Assembly: GCF_018263925.1 (NCBI RefSeq)
Contig: NZ_JAEVHF010000015.1
Location: 62,001 to 126,000 of the forward strand
Direction of reading: 5' to 3'
Source of the DNA: Kistimonas asteriae
GTDB lineage: Bacteria; Pseudomonadota; Gammaproteobacteria; Pseudomonadales; Endozoicomonadaceae
DNA length: 64,000 bases
Made by a program: the position numbers and the translations under genes. The notes under the pieces were generated by a model. The model did no database searches. It was given only the letters and a program-made list of their open reading frames with translations, and was not told the DNA's origin. Positions 7,942 through 17,451 of this stretch are shown here, piece after piece (the first letter of the stretch is position 1; each line of letters begins with the position of its first letter).

Positions 7942-9312
7942 ATGGTACGTTTACTGCTGGTTGTCGTGCTGATGGCAGGAGTTGCATCGCTGCGGGCCAG
8001 TGAGCAAATCGCGTCGAGCCTGTTTGTTGACCCGCCTGACGTGCTGTTCACGATGCAGGGGTCTAATACCATTGGTGCACGCCTGGCTCCAGCGCTGGTG
8101 CGGGACTGGTTGATGGCACGTGGCTTTCAGCAGGCGCAAATACAGCCAGCTGCCGTGGAGAATGAGCAGCGGATCGTGGCCATACATTCCAGTGGGCGTC
8201 ATGTGACGGTTAACGTCAAGGCGCATGGCAGTTCCAGCGGATTCAGGGCTTTACTGAATAATGAGGCGGATATGGCGGCGTCATCACGTCAGATTCGCAA
8301 AAAAGAGCGGCTGGCGCTGGTGCGGTATGGTGACTTGATGTCGGCCTCATCCGAGTCTGTGGTTGGTATTGATGGTATTGCGGTCGTTGTGCACCCGGAC
8401 AATCCGTTGCAACAGCTGAATATCGATCAGGTGGCACGGATTTTTTCCGGCGAAGTGTCGAACTGGTCAGAACTCGGTGGCGAGGATCGTCCCATAGTAG
8501 TCCATGCCCGGGACGAGCGGTCAGGCACCTGGGATACGTTTCGAAAATTGGTGTTGGGTAAGGATTACCCGCTGACACCGGCCGCTATCCGGTTTGAATC
8601 CAACGCCGTGCTGTCCGGACGCGTGACGGCCGATCGTGGTGCCATCGGTTTTGTGAGCCTGAATACGATCGGGCAGGCCAAGGCGCTGGCCATTGCCAGT
8701 GGCGAGGCCCGTGCATTGTGGCCTGGCCGGCTGACGGTGGCGACAGAAGATTACGCTTTGGCTCGCCGTCTTTTCTTCTATCTTCCTTCGATCCGCCCTA
8801 ATGGCTATGCGCAGGATTTCATGGGCTTTGCGGTGAGCCGGCAGGGGCAGAAGGTGGTCGATCACGTGGGGTATATCTCCCAGAATGTGAAGCCGTTGTC
8901 GCCGGTATTGGATGATGAGCCGATCTACTACCGTGAACAGGTCGACAACCATTATCGGTTGTCGGTGAATTTCCGTTTTTATGAAGGCAAAGCCATGCTC
9001 GATAACAAGGCGCTGAAGGATGTTGAGCGGCTCGCATCGTTCCTTAAGGAGCAGCCCGGTCGACTGCTTCTGGTCGGTTTTGCGGAAACCAAAGGCTATA
9101 ACCCCAATGCCAAGCTGCTGTCACGACTGCGGGGGCGCGTAGTGCGTCAGGCCTTGATCCGTGAGGGGGTTCCCCGTGCTCAGGTCGATGTTTTGGGGTT
9201 TGGCGCCTATCTGGCATTGACGGATCAACAAAACAATACAGGGAAGGTGAAAAACCGTCGGGTGGAGGTCTGGTATCGTCCTGATGCCAAGTCGGTCGTG
9301 GAGACTTTGTAA
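7942..9312 (+). CDS. Phosphate-binding (PstS-like) protein fused to an OmpA domain
   Basis: A 456-residue exported protein. Residues 1-20 are a signal peptide (ending SLRAS). Residues about 30-320 resemble PstS-like periplasmic binding proteins (MQGSNTIG, SSGFRALLNNEADMAASSR, GIAVVVHPDNP, FSGEVSNWSELGG, RDERSGTWDTF). Residues about 335-450 are an OmpA-type peptidoglycan-binding domain (LSVNFRFYEGKAML ... LLLVGFAET ... KNRRVEVWY). The protein would bind an anion, probably phosphate, while held to the cell wall; the ligand is inferred. GGGGAG lies before ATG 7942, which I prefer to the start at 7903 because the signal peptide begins there. No transporter genes (pstABC) are nearby, so a sensing or storage role is possible. 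Confidence 0.85.
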   Translation: MVRLLLVVVLMAGVASLRASEQIASSLFVDPPDVLFTMQGSNTIGARLAPALVRDWLMARGFQQAQIQPAAVENEQRIVAIHSSGRHVTVNVKAHGSSSGFRALLNNEADMAASSRQIRKKERLALVRYGDLMSASSESVVGIDGIAVVVHPDNPLQQLNIDQVARIFSGEVSNWSELGGEDRPIVVHARDERSGTWDTFRKLVLGKDYPLTPAAIRFESNAVLSGRVTADRGAIGFVSLNTIGQAKALAIASGEARALWPGRLTVATEDYALARRLFFYLPSIRPNGYAQDFMGFAVSRQGQKVVDHVGYISQNVKPLSPVLDDEPIYYREQVDNHYRLSVNFRFYEGKAMLDNKALKDVERLASFLKEQPGRLLLVGFAETKGYNPNAKLLSRLRGRVVRQALIREGVPRAQVDVLGFGAYLALTDQQNNTGKVKNRRVEVWYRPDAKSVVETL

Positions 9313-9339
9313 GCAGGAGCTTCTATGCACTGGTTGGGA

Positions 9340-9375
9340 GGGTATTGGTCGCGTGCTGGCACGTAACCAATACCC
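9340..9375. terminator. Bidirectional terminator-like hairpin
   Basis: GGGTATTGGT (9340-9349) pairs perfectly with ACCAATACCC (9366-9375), and CGTGC (9352-9356) with GCACG (9359-9363) inside it. It lies between two convergent genes, 27 bases after one and 7 bases before the end of the other. T-runs are short on both sides. Confidence 0.6.
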
Positions 9376-9382
9376 GCTTTCA

Positions 9383-9973
9383 TTACTGTCTGCCGCTTTT
9401 CTTCTCGTCGGCGCTATGGAATAGCAGGTACATTTCGACCAGGATGTCAGGGAGCTGTTCGCACATATCGATGACCAGATCGGCATTGGCGCTGATCTCG
9501 CGGAACTCCGGCTCGTCACTGAATACGCCGGAAATGGTCATCACAGGGAGCAGTAACTCAGCCACTTCCTGTTCATGGGTATCCAGCCAGTGTTCTTCAT
9601 GTTCAAAATGGGCTTCAATAAAACCGGTACTCCAGTCAGCCAGCGGGGAGTCCATCGGGGACTGGTTGGCTGCGACTTCAGCGGGAATCTCCAGTTCATC
9701 TTCATCGCTGTTGAGTTGGCGGTCAATCTCCGCACGGATAGTCCGGATGCCCTTGAGGGCGTTGTTCCTTGCTTCCGGGGAGGCCTGGTCTGTCAGTCCG
9801 GCTGCCATGTAATCCAGCGCGGTTGTATCGTCCACGGTCACCGGGCCGACAACCAGGCCAGTGAGAAATCCGTGGGCGGAGCAGTAATCCATGACATCTT
9901 CCTGCTGTTCGGTTTCGCGGTCGCCGGCCAGCTCGGTCAGGAAATCGGCAAGGTGCTGATGGTGCATATCCAA
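9383..9973 (-). CDS. UPF0149 (YgfB/YecA) family protein
   Basis: A 196-residue acidic protein that matches the UPF0149 family in length and pattern: an N-terminal YCSAHGFLTGLVVGP, then a long central part, and WSTGFIEAHFEHEEHWLD followed by the VMTISGV and C-terminal MYLLFHS segments. E. coli YgfB and relatives are cytoplasmic; their role is poorly known. Two starts compete: TTG 9973, which has GAGG at ideal 7-base spacing, and ATG 9967, which is 13 bases from it; I list the longer. It diverges from recQ. Confidence 0.85.
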   Translation of the reverse strand: MDMHHQHLADFLTELAGDRETEQQEDVMDYCSAHGFLTGLVVGPVTVDDTTALDYMAAGLTDQASPEARNNALKGIRTIRAEIDRQLNSDEDELEIPAEVAANQSPMDSPLADWSTGFIEAHFEHEEHWLDTHEQEVAELLLPVMTISGVFSDEPEFREISANADLVIDMCEQLPDILVEMYLLFHSADEKKSGRQ

Positions 9974-10142
9974 AGGAATAACCTCAAAAAGAATAAGATG
10001 GCAATCGGTCTGCCAGATGGGCGCATTCTAGGGCAGCGCGGCGCTCAAGCAAAGTGTATACTGCCTGGCTTGTTAAACCGTCTGACAGATTGCATCGCAG
10101 CCGTCTTACGGTCGTGATTCTGATCCTGGTGTAAGGTACTGA

Positions 10143-11990
10143 ATGTCCGACAAGGCGCTTGAAGTTCTCCATAATACCTTTGGTTTTACGGCATTTCGCG
10201 GACAGCAGGAGCCGGTGATCCGGCGTGTGCTGGCCGGTGGGGATGCGCTCGTACTGATGCCGACCGGTGGTGGCAAAAGTCTCTGCTACCAGGTACCGGC
10301 ATTAATACGGCCAGGAACCGCTGTTGTGGTTTCGCCCCTGATCGCCCTGATGGAAGACCAGGTGAGAAGCCTGAACCAGTTGGGTGTTCGGGTTGGATGC
10401 CTTAACTCGGCGATGTCTGTGCAGGAGCAGATGCAGACCGAAGAAGATCTGGTGCGTGGGGAACTGGATCTGCTCTACGTAGCGCCTGAGCGCCTGCTGT
10501 TGCCACGTATGCTGGCGATTCTGGAGCAGATTACGGTTGCGCTATTTGCCATTGACGAAGCCCATTGTGTCTCCCAATGGGGGCATGACTTCCGACCGGA
10601 ATATCTGAAACTCGCTGTACTGGGGCAGCGTTTCCCCGGTGTGCCACGGGTGGCATTGACCGCCACGGCGGACAGCCGTACCCGGCGGGAAATCATTGAG
10701 CGCCTGGCGTTGAATCAGGCAGAGTCATTCGTTGGCAGCTTTGATCGTCCCAATATCTTTTATCGCATTTCCCAGAAGCGTCAGGCCAAGCAGCAGTTGC
10801 ATGCGTTTATTTTGAAAGATCACCCGGGGGAATCAGGCATTGTTTACTGTATTTCCCGGAAGAAGGTCGAAGAACTGTCTGAGTGGCTGAATAATCACGG
10901 TATTCGTGCACTGCCTTACCATGCCGGTATGTCCCCGGAAACGCGTTCTCGCAACCAGCATCTTTTCCATAATGAGGAAGGGCTGATTATGGTGGCAACA
11001 GTAGCGTTTGGTATGGGGGTGGATAAGCCGGATGTCCGTTTTGTCGCGCACATGGATCTACCGCGCAGTATTGAGGCCTATTACCAGGAAACCGGTCGTG
11101 CCGGGCGGGACGGCTTGCCGGCAACCGCGTGGCTGGCTTATGGGTTGCAGGATGTCATTATTCTGGGGCAGATGCTGTCCCAGTCCAGTGCAGATGTCTC
11201 CGTCCGGAATGTTGAGAAGCAGAAGCTGGAGTCCATGCTGGCGTTCTGCGAAATCAGTGGTTGTCGTCGGCAGGCACTGCTGGCCTATTTTGATGAGGCG
11301 CTGGATGAACCCTGTGGGCATTGTGACCTCTGTGCAGAGCCGGTTGTGACCTGGGATGCCACCGATGCGGCCAGAAAAGCCCTGTCGAATGTCTATCGAA
11401 CCGGTCAGCGTTATGGGGTTACCCATCTGGTGGATGTGCTGATGGGCAGAGAGAATGCCCGGGTGAAGCAGCTTGGGCATGACCAGTTGTCGACCTTTGG
11501 TATTGGTCGTGACCTCAGTCAGAAGCAGTGGCGTTCCGTGTATCGCCAGCTGGTGGCGCGTGGTTTTCTCAGTGTTATTGAAGAGCATGGCGGTTTGCAG
11601 TTGTCGGAAACAAGCCGTCCGCTCCTGCGCGGCGATGAAGTGTTGATGCTGCGGCGTGACCGGTACGAGGTGCAGGAGGCGCGTGAAACCCGAGATAGCA
11701 TCGGAAAAGTGGTTGAAGTCCATCCGGAAGATGAGCCGCTCTGGGATGCGTTGCGGGAGGCGCGCCGGGAACTTGCCAAGGAACAGGGTATTCCTCCCTA
11801 TATGATTTTCCATGATTCGACGCTGCGGGAAATGATTCGCCGTCGTCCCGCAAGTCTTAGCGAGATGGAGCAGGTGTCCGGTGTTGGTCAACGCAAGTTG
11901 CTGGCTTACGGGGATGAATTCCTGACAGTGTTAAGAGTGTTTGAGGCCTCTTCCGTTAGCGCTGGCGAAGCCGAGGATGCCTTGGCCTGA
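10143..11990 (+). CDS. recQ: ATP-dependent DNA helicase RecQ
   Basis: The full-length 615-residue RecQ. Motif I is TGGGKS (41-46), motif II is DEAH (138-141) followed by the RecQ-specific aromatic loop CVSQWGHDFRPEY, and motif VI lies in the ETGRAGRDG segment near residue 320. The zinc-binding region (CEISGCRRQALLAYFDE ... CGHCDLC), winged helix and a C-terminal HRDC domain (about 530-600) are all present. RecQ unwinds DNA 3'-5' for RecF-pathway recombination and fork repair. TAAGGT precedes ATG 10143. It converges with sprT, with only 7 bases between stops. Confidence 0.97.
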   Translation: MSDKALEVLHNTFGFTAFRGQQEPVIRRVLAGGDALVLMPTGGGKSLCYQVPALIRPGTAVVVSPLIALMEDQVRSLNQLGVRVGCLNSAMSVQEQMQTEEDLVRGELDLLYVAPERLLLPRMLAILEQITVALFAIDEAHCVSQWGHDFRPEYLKLAVLGQRFPGVPRVALTATADSRTRREIIERLALNQAESFVGSFDRPNIFYRISQKRQAKQQLHAFILKDHPGESGIVYCISRKKVEELSEWLNNHGIRALPYHAGMSPETRSRNQHLFHNEEGLIMVATVAFGMGVDKPDVRFVAHMDLPRSIEAYYQETGRAGRDGLPATAWLAYGLQDVIILGQMLSQSSADVSVRNVEKQKLESMLAFCEISGCRRQALLAYFDEALDEPCGHCDLCAEPVVTWDATDAARKALSNVYRTGQRYGVTHLVDVLMGRENARVKQLGHDQLSTFGIGRDLSQKQWRSVYRQLVARGFLSVIEEHGGLQLSETSRPLLRGDEVLMLRRDRYEVQEARETRDSIGKVVEVHPEDEPLWDALREARRELAKEQGIPPYMIFHDSTLREMIRRRPASLSEMEQVSGVGQRKLLAYGDEFLTVLRVFEASSVSAGEAEDALA

Positions 11991-11997
11991 GGTTCGC

Positions 11998-12567
11998 TCA
12001 GGCTGTCTTTGGGATTGGCTGTTGCCTGGGATTTCGGGCGTCAAAACGGAATGCCAGCGCAGATCCGCAGTGTTGGCAGTGATATTTAACGCCTCGCTGA
12101 ATCCGGTTGTGGCGAATAGCTGTTAGTGGAATTTCCCGCTCCGGACAGTCGCAGCCATAGATGAAATGGTGACGCCCGGCATGGCGTATATCGTAGTTGT
12201 GGCAGCGCTCCGGTGGTACCTGAAACAGCGTCATGACGGCTTGCCACTCCTTGCCGTGGGGTTTTATCCGGTGGCCGTAGACTTTGGCAGCGATCAGATG
12301 TGCCACTTCATGGGCAACGATATGATGGACAAAATGGGTGGGGTTTTGCCGGTAGAGGGCAGGGTTGAATCTTAGCCGATTCTTGCCAGGGAGTGCCTGC
12401 CCGGCGTCGCTACCCAGTAAATCCATCAGGATTATCGGGGGAGGGAAAGGGATATCGTAATAATGGGACGCTTTGCGGATAAGCTGGTGAATGCGTCTGT
12501 TGATGTCCTGCTCTATCTGGCTCACGGCGACTGCCCTTAGTACCGGTATACGATAAACCTTTCTCAT
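11998..12567 (-). CDS. sprT: SprT family zinc metallopeptidase-like protein
   Basis: A 189-residue SprT-like protein. HEVAH within HIVAHEVAHLIA is the HExxH zinc-binding motif, and the C-terminal part carries the zinc-ribbon cysteines (YGCDCPE and YHCQHCGSA). This is the family organisation of bacterial SprT and, more distantly, of the eukaryotic Spartan DNA-protein crosslink protease. The bacterial function is not settled, so proteolysis is inferred from the motif. The start at 12567 has no clear ribosome binding site; the next in-frame Met is well inside the protein. It converges with recQ. Confidence 0.9.
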   Translation of the reverse strand: MRKVYRIPVLRAVAVSQIEQDINRRIHQLIRKASHYYDIPFPPPIILMDLLGSDAGQALPGKNRLRFNPALYRQNPTHFVHHIVAHEVAHLIAAKVYGHRIKPHGKEWQAVMTLFQVPPERCHNYDIRHAGRHHFIYGCDCPEREIPLTAIRHNRIQRGVKYHCQHCGSALAFRFDARNPRQQPIPKTA

Positions 12568-12709
12568 GTTGATTAGATCATGCCTTGCGTAAGGCCATGG
12601 ATACTAGCCGTAATTGGACGTATCGTCCGGTTGGGGGAACTGTACGTAGCAGAAATGCGGATTAATGGCGGGTTAGGGAGGCAGCTTTGCAGCCAGCCTC
12701 CCGACAGGC

Positions 12710-13312
12710 TCAGCTGGTGTAGATGGGGCCAACCCCGATACTCCACAGAACGACGGTGATGGCAAGAATCGCCACCAGTACCACCAGGGCAATACAGAGT
12801 ATTGAGCTGGAAAAGACAAAGCCCTGCTCTTTGCTGATATTCATAAAGACCGGCAGGCCTGTATAGAGCAGGTAGGTCGACCAGCTGGCGGCCGCCAGCC
12901 CAACCAGCATCATCAGCCAGAGGGACGGGTATAGGCCGATCAATCCGGCGAGAAACAGGGGGGTGGTGGTGTAGGAGGCAAAGGTAACGCACTGGCTGAT
13001 GGTGGGAAAGCACTCATACGTTTGTGCCATCCAGTGGATTGCCCGACCCATCACGTAGACACCTGACAGCATGGCCAGATAAGCCAGCAGAGCCATGGAG
13101 GCAGCACTGTCAGTCGTCAGTCTGACAACCTCTTTGCTGCCCGCCAGGGACCACCCGGTCACTGTTGTGCCAATATAGGTACATATGGCTGGAATCGCCG
13201 CCAGGATAACCACATTGGCCATATAGGTTTTGATGATAGAGGATTTTTCTTCACGGATACTGCGCCATTCCTGGTCAGGATGCGTGAATAATCCCCAAAC
13301 ATGAAGCGCCAT
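12710..13312 (-). CDS. Yip1-family membrane protein
   Basis: A 200-residue inner-membrane protein with about five hydrophobic segments. Its opening MALHVWGLFTHPDQEWRSIR is the typical start of bacterial Yip1-domain proteins (helix, then W and R residues before the first membrane span). The start at ATG 13312 has a perfect GGAGG seven bases upstream; the frame is open to 13441 but unsupported. The function of bacterial members is unknown to me. It stands alone, diverging from the glucosaminidase gene. Confidence 0.85.
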   Translation of the reverse strand: MALHVWGLFTHPDQEWRSIREEKSSIIKTYMANVVILAAIPAICTYIGTTVTGWSLAGSKEVVRLTTDSAASMALLAYLAMLSGVYVMGRAIHWMAQTYECFPTISQCVTFASYTTTPLFLAGLIGLYPSLWLMMLVGLAAASWSTYLLYTGLPVFMNISKEQGFVFSSSILCIALVVLVAILAITVVLWSIGVGPIYTS

Positions 13313-13502
13313 GATTCTGCCTCCTTGCCAGTCGATCAGGAAACTCCTGGACTGCTCATGAGCTGGCTTGTCTGTTTTGGTTGTGGGTCTATTGTCAATA
13401 CTGCTAATAAACAGTAGAACAGGCGGCGCTCCGGATGGCAATAGTCAGCATTGTATGAAAAACTGTTTTATCTCGTTAATTTACATAAAAGCTTGAGGTG
13501 CT

Positions 13503-14336
13503 ATGTCGGCGAAGCAGGGATTAGGCAAGATGGCAGCGGTATTGCTGCTGTTACTGGTATTGACGGTTTTGCTGGTCAATTCTGTTCTTGATCGAAAGGC
13601 GGAAAGCACCGTGACGGAACCGGTTGTGACTAGCGAGCCTGTGATTGAAAGTGAAATGCCCGATTTTGGCAGTATCCAGGATGTTAGGGCGAAAAAGGCT
13701 GCCTTTTTTGGGTATATGAAGCCCATTGTTGATGCTGAAAACCAGAAAATAGCGGCCGAGCGTACCCGTATCCAGCAGCTATCCAGTCAGTCCTCGTTGA
13801 GTGAAAAAGATAAGACGTGGCTGGCTTCTGTAGCGAAAAAATACCGTCTGACACTGGCGGATGAATTAACGCCGCAGTGGTATGCTGCTCTGCTTGAGCG
13901 TGTTGATACACTGCCTGTCTCGCTGGCGCTTGCCCAGGCTGCGAATGAATCGGCCTGGGGAACATCCCGCTTTGCTCGAGCAGGGAATAACCTGTTTGGG
14001 CAGTGGTGTTTCAGCAAGGGGTGTGGTCTGGTGCCCACGCAGCGCAGTGAAGGGGCCGACCATGAAGTCAGAAAATTTGACTCCGTCGCTGGCTCTGTGG
14101 CTGCCTATCTCCTGAATATCAATACCCATGCTCAGTATGCGGATCTGCGGGCCTTGCGTGCCGGGGCCCGTCGGGACGATCAACCGGTTACCGGGCTTTA
14201 CCTGTCTCCAGGTCTTGTACGCTATTCCCAACGGGGCGAAGCCTATGTTCATGAGTTGATGGCGATGATCACGGGCAACGGTCTTGAAAAGTACGATGTC
14301 GCGCTTACGGCACCAGCCAGTCCGGGGGCTGGCTAA
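13503..14336 (+). CDS. Bax-like glucosaminidase-domain protein
   Basis: A 277-residue protein with an N-terminal membrane anchor (about residues 9-27), a Ser/Glu-rich linker and a domain from about 125 to 265 that matches E. coli Bax and related N-acetylglucosaminidases: LALAQAANESAWGTSRFA holds the catalytic Glu (NES), followed by GNNLFGQWCF and a C-terminal GEAYVHELMAMI. Such enzymes cut peptidoglycan on the periplasmic side. The signal resembles an uncleaved anchor. It is followed 44 bases later by a DUF547 gene on the same strand, so the two may be co-transcribed. The link between them is not known. Confidence 0.87.
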   Translation: MSAKQGLGKMAAVLLLLLVLTVLLVNSVLDRKAESTVTEPVVTSEPVIESEMPDFGSIQDVRAKKAAFFGYMKPIVDAENQKIAAERTRIQQLSSQSSLSEKDKTWLASVAKKYRLTLADELTPQWYAALLERVDTLPVSLALAQAANESAWGTSRFARAGNNLFGQWCFSKGCGLVPTQRSEGADHEVRKFDSVAGSVAAYLLNINTHAQYADLRALRAGARRDDQPVTGLYLSPGLVRYSQRGEAYVHELMAMITGNGLEKYDVALTAPASPGAG

Positions 14337-14380
14337 TCCAATAGACACGATTGATTTGAATCCAGGGGGGAGGGAAGCCC

Positions 14381-15193
14381 ATGTGGCGCAATTGGCTATC
14401 AGGGGTAATCATCTGGTGTCTGGCAGGTTTGGCTGTCGCGGCCCCAAAGAGTGAGTATTGGGCGCTGTGGGACCGTAGTCATGAGAATAGCGCTGAAGCG
14501 ATTTCACATGTGGAATGGCAGCGCTTGCTGGATGCCTATCTGGTTGAAAGGCCTGACGTGCGCCTGTTTGATTATGGTCGTGTTTCTGCGGAAGATCGCG
14601 CCAGTCTTGATCATTATCTGGCGTATCTGGCGGGTCTTGATCCCCGCGGCTATAACCGTCGAGAGCAGATGGCGTACTGGATTAATCTCTACAATGCAGT
14701 GACGGTTCGGCTTATTCTTGATCATCATCCGGTGAAATCCATCCGAAAACTGGGTGAAGGTTTTTTCAGCTTTGGTCCCTGGGATGACGACCTCATCACT
14801 GTGGCGGGGCAGCGGTTGACCCTGAATGATATCGAACATCGTATTTTGCGTCCGATCTGGAAAGACAAACGGATTCATTATGCGGTGAACTGTGCCAGCA
14901 TGGGATGCCCTGATCTGGCGCTCTCGGCTTACACCGGTGCAAATCTCGATACACAGCTGGAAAAGGCTGCCAGCCGGTACATCAACCAAGCGAAAGGCGT
15001 AAGGCTGGAAGGGGGAGTGCTGTCTCTTTCCAAGATTTACGATTGGTATGCCGTTGATTTCGGTGATTATCAGTCATTGATGAAGCATTTGCAGCAATAC
15101 GCGACGGTGGAATTCCGGGACAAGCTGGCGGCTTTCAAGGGACGTGTTCGTTACGATTATGACTGGGATCTGAATGATACCCGTGGTCAATAG
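14381..15193 (+). CDS. Secreted DUF547 protein
   Basis: A 270-residue protein with a signal peptide (1-21, ending AVAA) and a DUF547 domain over most of the rest. Typical stretches are YLAGLDPRGYNRREQMAYWI, NLYNAVTVRLIL, the HYAVNCASMGCPDL motif and LSKIYDWYAVDFG near the C-terminus. DUF547 is widespread, and its bacterial function is unknown to me; the conserved Asn, Cys and His residues have led to suggestions of an enzyme. A strong ribosome binding site (GGGGGGAGGG) precedes ATG 14381. It ends at a bidirectional terminator. Confidence 0.88.
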   Translation: MWRNWLSGVIIWCLAGLAVAAPKSEYWALWDRSHENSAEAISHVEWQRLLDAYLVERPDVRLFDYGRVSAEDRASLDHYLAYLAGLDPRGYNRREQMAYWINLYNAVTVRLILDHHPVKSIRKLGEGFFSFGPWDDDLITVAGQRLTLNDIEHRILRPIWKDKRIHYAVNCASMGCPDLALSAYTGANLDTQLEKAASRYINQAKGVRLEGGVLSLSKIYDWYAVDFGDYQSLMKHLQQYATVEFRDKLAAFKGRVRYDYDWDLNDTRGQ

Positions 15194-15203
15194 TTTAGAG
15201 TAA

Positions 15204-15236
15204 AGAAAAAAGGGGCAGTATTGCCCCTTTTTTCTT
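15204..15236. terminator. Bidirectional rho-independent terminator
   Basis: GGGGCA (15212-15217) pairs with TGCCCC (15222-15227) and is flanked by an A-rich run (AAGAAAAAA) on the left and TTTTTTCTT on the right, so each strand reads a stem and then a T-run. It separates the DUF547 gene from convergent ttcA. Confidence 0.9.
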
Positions 15237-15237
15237 A

Positions 15238-16170
15238 TTAAGCCGGTCTATCCATGATATTAACCGGTTTTATGACGGTGTCTTCAGTCTCCGCCTCTTC
15301 ATCATTATCCGCAGTAAACTGGAGCGGGAATGTTTCCCGGTCAAATGCCGTGTCACCATCCTCAACAGGGGTGCCTCGTGGCGCCAGATTGCTGAAATCG
15401 TAGAGCCTGGTATCTGCCAGGTGAGAGGGCGCGACATTGGTCACCGCCCTGAACATGCTTTCAATCCGGCCGGGGAAGCGTTTGTCCCACTCGGTCATCA
15501 TGCCCTTGATCGTCTGGCGCTGGAGGTTAGGCTGGGAGCCGCACAGATTGCAGGGGATGATAGGGAATTCTTTCAGTTCGGCAAATTTGGCGATATCTTT
15601 TTCCCGGCAGAACGCCAGGGGGCGAATGACAATGTGTTTGCCGTCATCGCTGATCAGTTTGGGCGGCATGGCCTTGAGTTTGCCACCATAGAACATGTTC
15701 AGGAACAGGGTTTCCAGGATGTCCTCCCGGTGGTGACCCAGGGCAATCTTGGTGGCACCGAGTTCAGTAGCTGTGCGGTAAAGGATGCCTCGGCGCAGGC
15801 GTGAGCAGAGTGCGCAGGTGGTTTTGCCTTCAGGGACCTTGTCCTTGACGATGCTGTACGTGTCTTCTTCGATAATTCGGTATTCCACACCCAGGCTGGC
15901 CAGGTATTCCGGCAGTACGTGCTCAGGGAAGCCTGGCTGCTTCTGATCCAGGTTGACGGCGACCAGTTCAAACCTGACCGGGGCATATCTCTGCAGGTTG
16001 AGCAGGATGTCGAGCATGGCGTAGCTGTCCTTGCCACCGGACAGGCAGCACATGATGCGGTCGCCATCCTCAATCATGTTGTAGGCAGCAATAGCCTGAC
16101 CGGTCAGGCGGCGCAGGCGCTTCTGCAGCTTGTTGAAATTGACTTTTTCGCTTCGGGTCTCAATCTGCAT
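15238..16170 (-). CDS. ttcA: tRNA 2-thiocytidine(32) synthetase TtcA
   Basis: A PP-loop ATPase that puts sulfur on cytidine 32 of certain tRNAs. SGGKDS at 44-49 is the ATP motif, and the two Cys pairs C119-LC122 and C207-NLC210 match the iron-sulfur cluster ligands of Ttc[11 protein letters not shown] is also typical. I start at ATG 16170 (310 residues, the E. coli length), since family homology begins about residue 7. The frame continues to 16260 without better support, and neither start has a good ribosome binding site. It ends at the bidirectional terminator shared with the DUF547 gene. Confidence 0.93.
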   Translation of the reverse strand: MQIETRSEKVNFNKLQKRLRRLTGQAIAAYNMIEDGDRIMCCLSGGKDSYAMLDILLNLQRYAPVRFELVAVNLDQKQPGFPEHVLPEYLASLGVEYRIIEEDTYSIVKDKVPEGKTTCALCSRLRRGILYRTATELGATKIALGHHREDILETLFLNMFYGGKLKAMPPKLISDDGKHIVIRPLAFCREKDIAKFAELKEFPIIPCNLCGSQPNLQRQTIKGMMTEWDKRFPGRIESMFRAVTNVAPSHLADTRLYDFSNLAPRGTPVEDGDTAFDRETFPLQFTADNDEEAETEDTVIKPVNIMDRPA

Positions 16171-16531
16171 ACAGTCAGGATACTTGGTTGTGTCAGTGGA
16201 CACACCGTGATGAACAGGAATACCGTTCTTGTTAACCACAGTGATGAAAGTTCGCAGCATTATAAAGACCCGGGCGCAAATAATCAGGTATTCATGACCG
16301 CAGGCATGCGCGGTTAATACATAGATTTTTCTTGGCAGAAATACCCCTGGAGATTTTCTGGCAGGAAACCCTGTGGCAGGATAGGGCTTTGCTAGACTAT
16401 TTGGCTGATTTGGTGGGGTGATGAGTCCGCAGTATTGATCATTCCGGTCATGATTCAGATCAACCGCGCTGACCGGCAGTCTGACTAGAATAGGGCATGG
16501 GCGGGATCTTGTTAGCTACAGAGGGAGTCGA

Positions 16532-16861
16532 ATGAACAAAGAATACGAGGTGTTTTGCCAGCGGCTGAAAACCCGGCAGGATGAGCTGGAGCGGCGTGTC
16601 GCCAACATTACCCGGGATGTGACCCGTAAGGCCAGTGCAGACTGGTCCGAGCAGGCCCAGGAGCGTGAAAATGACGAGGTGCTGGATGCATTGGGTAATG
16701 AGGCGGTGGCTGAATTGCGCCTGATCCAGAAAGCGCTGGAGCGAATAGAGGAAGGCGACTACGGAATTTGTACCGGGTGCGGTGGTGACATTCCCATGGC
16801 GCGCCTCGAAATCATGCCCTATACCGATCTCTGCGTGAAATGCGCGGAAAATCAGGAATAA
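16532..16861 (+). CDS. DksA/TraR family zinc-finger protein
   Basis: A 109-residue short member of the DksA/TraR family. It has a coiled N-terminal helix pair (about 1-75) and a C-terminal C4 zinc finger: CTGC near residue 83 and CVKC near 103, around the family motif IPMARLEIMPYTDLC. DksA-like proteins bind RNA polymerase through its secondary channel and adjust transcription with ppGpp. This one is shorter than classical DksA (about 150 residues), so it is a paralog rather than dksA itself. GAGGGAG precedes ATG 16532. The 360-base gap from the ttcA start holds no other convincing gene. Confidence 0.9.
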   Translation: MNKEYEVFCQRLKTRQDELERRVANITRDVTRKASADWSEQAQERENDEVLDALGNEAVAELRLIQKALERIEEGDYGICTGCGGDIPMARLEIMPYTDLCVKCAENQE

Positions 16862-16884
16862 GCAGAAGCAGGCGCTTGCTGGCG

Positions 16885-17385
16885 TCAGGCTGCGACTGTC
16901 TTGCCCAGGATCAGCTGGTTGTAGTGTTCGATGAACGCTTCCGGTGAGTGGCTGTTTTCGCTCTGGTAATGTTGCTGCCAGAGGGGGGCTAGCTGCTGTG
17001 GGTCGTTGGCGGCTGCCGGGTCGTCATTCATTGGGGCGGCGCTCAGGTACACCATCCAGGCAATGGCGGTCGCATAGGAGAGGTTGGTGGCGAGTTCTGC
17101 GTGCGGGTGTAGCAGAAATTCCCGTTGACTGGCCAGCCCCCTGACCTTGCTGGCCAGTTCATGCTGATTGTAGAGAAAGGTGTCCCAGATTCTGCGATGG
17201 GTCTCCGGGCTGATCTGATAAATGCCGAGTGAGGCTTGATTGGCAAGATGGAGGTGGGAGCCAAGGCCCGATTCCACGGCTGCTGTGCCCAGAAGCAGGT
17301 TTTCTGCTAACGGTGACCGCATATCGAGATGGTCTAACGTGGGTTGGACGACATACTCCCTGAATTCGTCTGCGCAGATTCCCAT
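16885..17385 (-). CDS. Lysozyme-like hypothetical protein
   Basis: A 166-residue cytoplasm-type protein without a signal peptide. The segment LLLGTAAVESGLGSHLH with following GIYQISPETHRRIWD resembles the catalytic Glu region of soluble lytic transglycosylase/lysozyme folds as seen in phage-derived proteins. No named family could be fixed. It lies between the DksA-like gene (convergent, 23 bases) and apt (same strand, 66 bases). Whether it is an old phage remnant or a normal cell protein is unclear. Confidence 0.6.
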   Translation of the reverse strand: MGICADEFREYVVQPTLDHLDMRSPLAENLLLGTAAVESGLGSHLHLANQASLGIYQISPETHRRIWDTFLYNQHELASKVRGLASQREFLLHPHAELATNLSYATAIAWMVYLSAAPMNDDPAAANDPQQLAPLWQQHYQSENSHSPEAFIEHYNQLILGKTVAA

Positions 17386-17451
17386 GGTCTTCAGGCTTCC
17401 CTGCCTTAAGGTTCTATAAACGGGGAATCGGCGGTAATGCCAATAGCTTGA

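Noticed and set aside
12573..13013. 146-codon minus-strand ORF overlapping the Yip1 gene
   Set aside because: It is a shadow frame of the Yip1 gene, which has a good ribosome binding site and family match.
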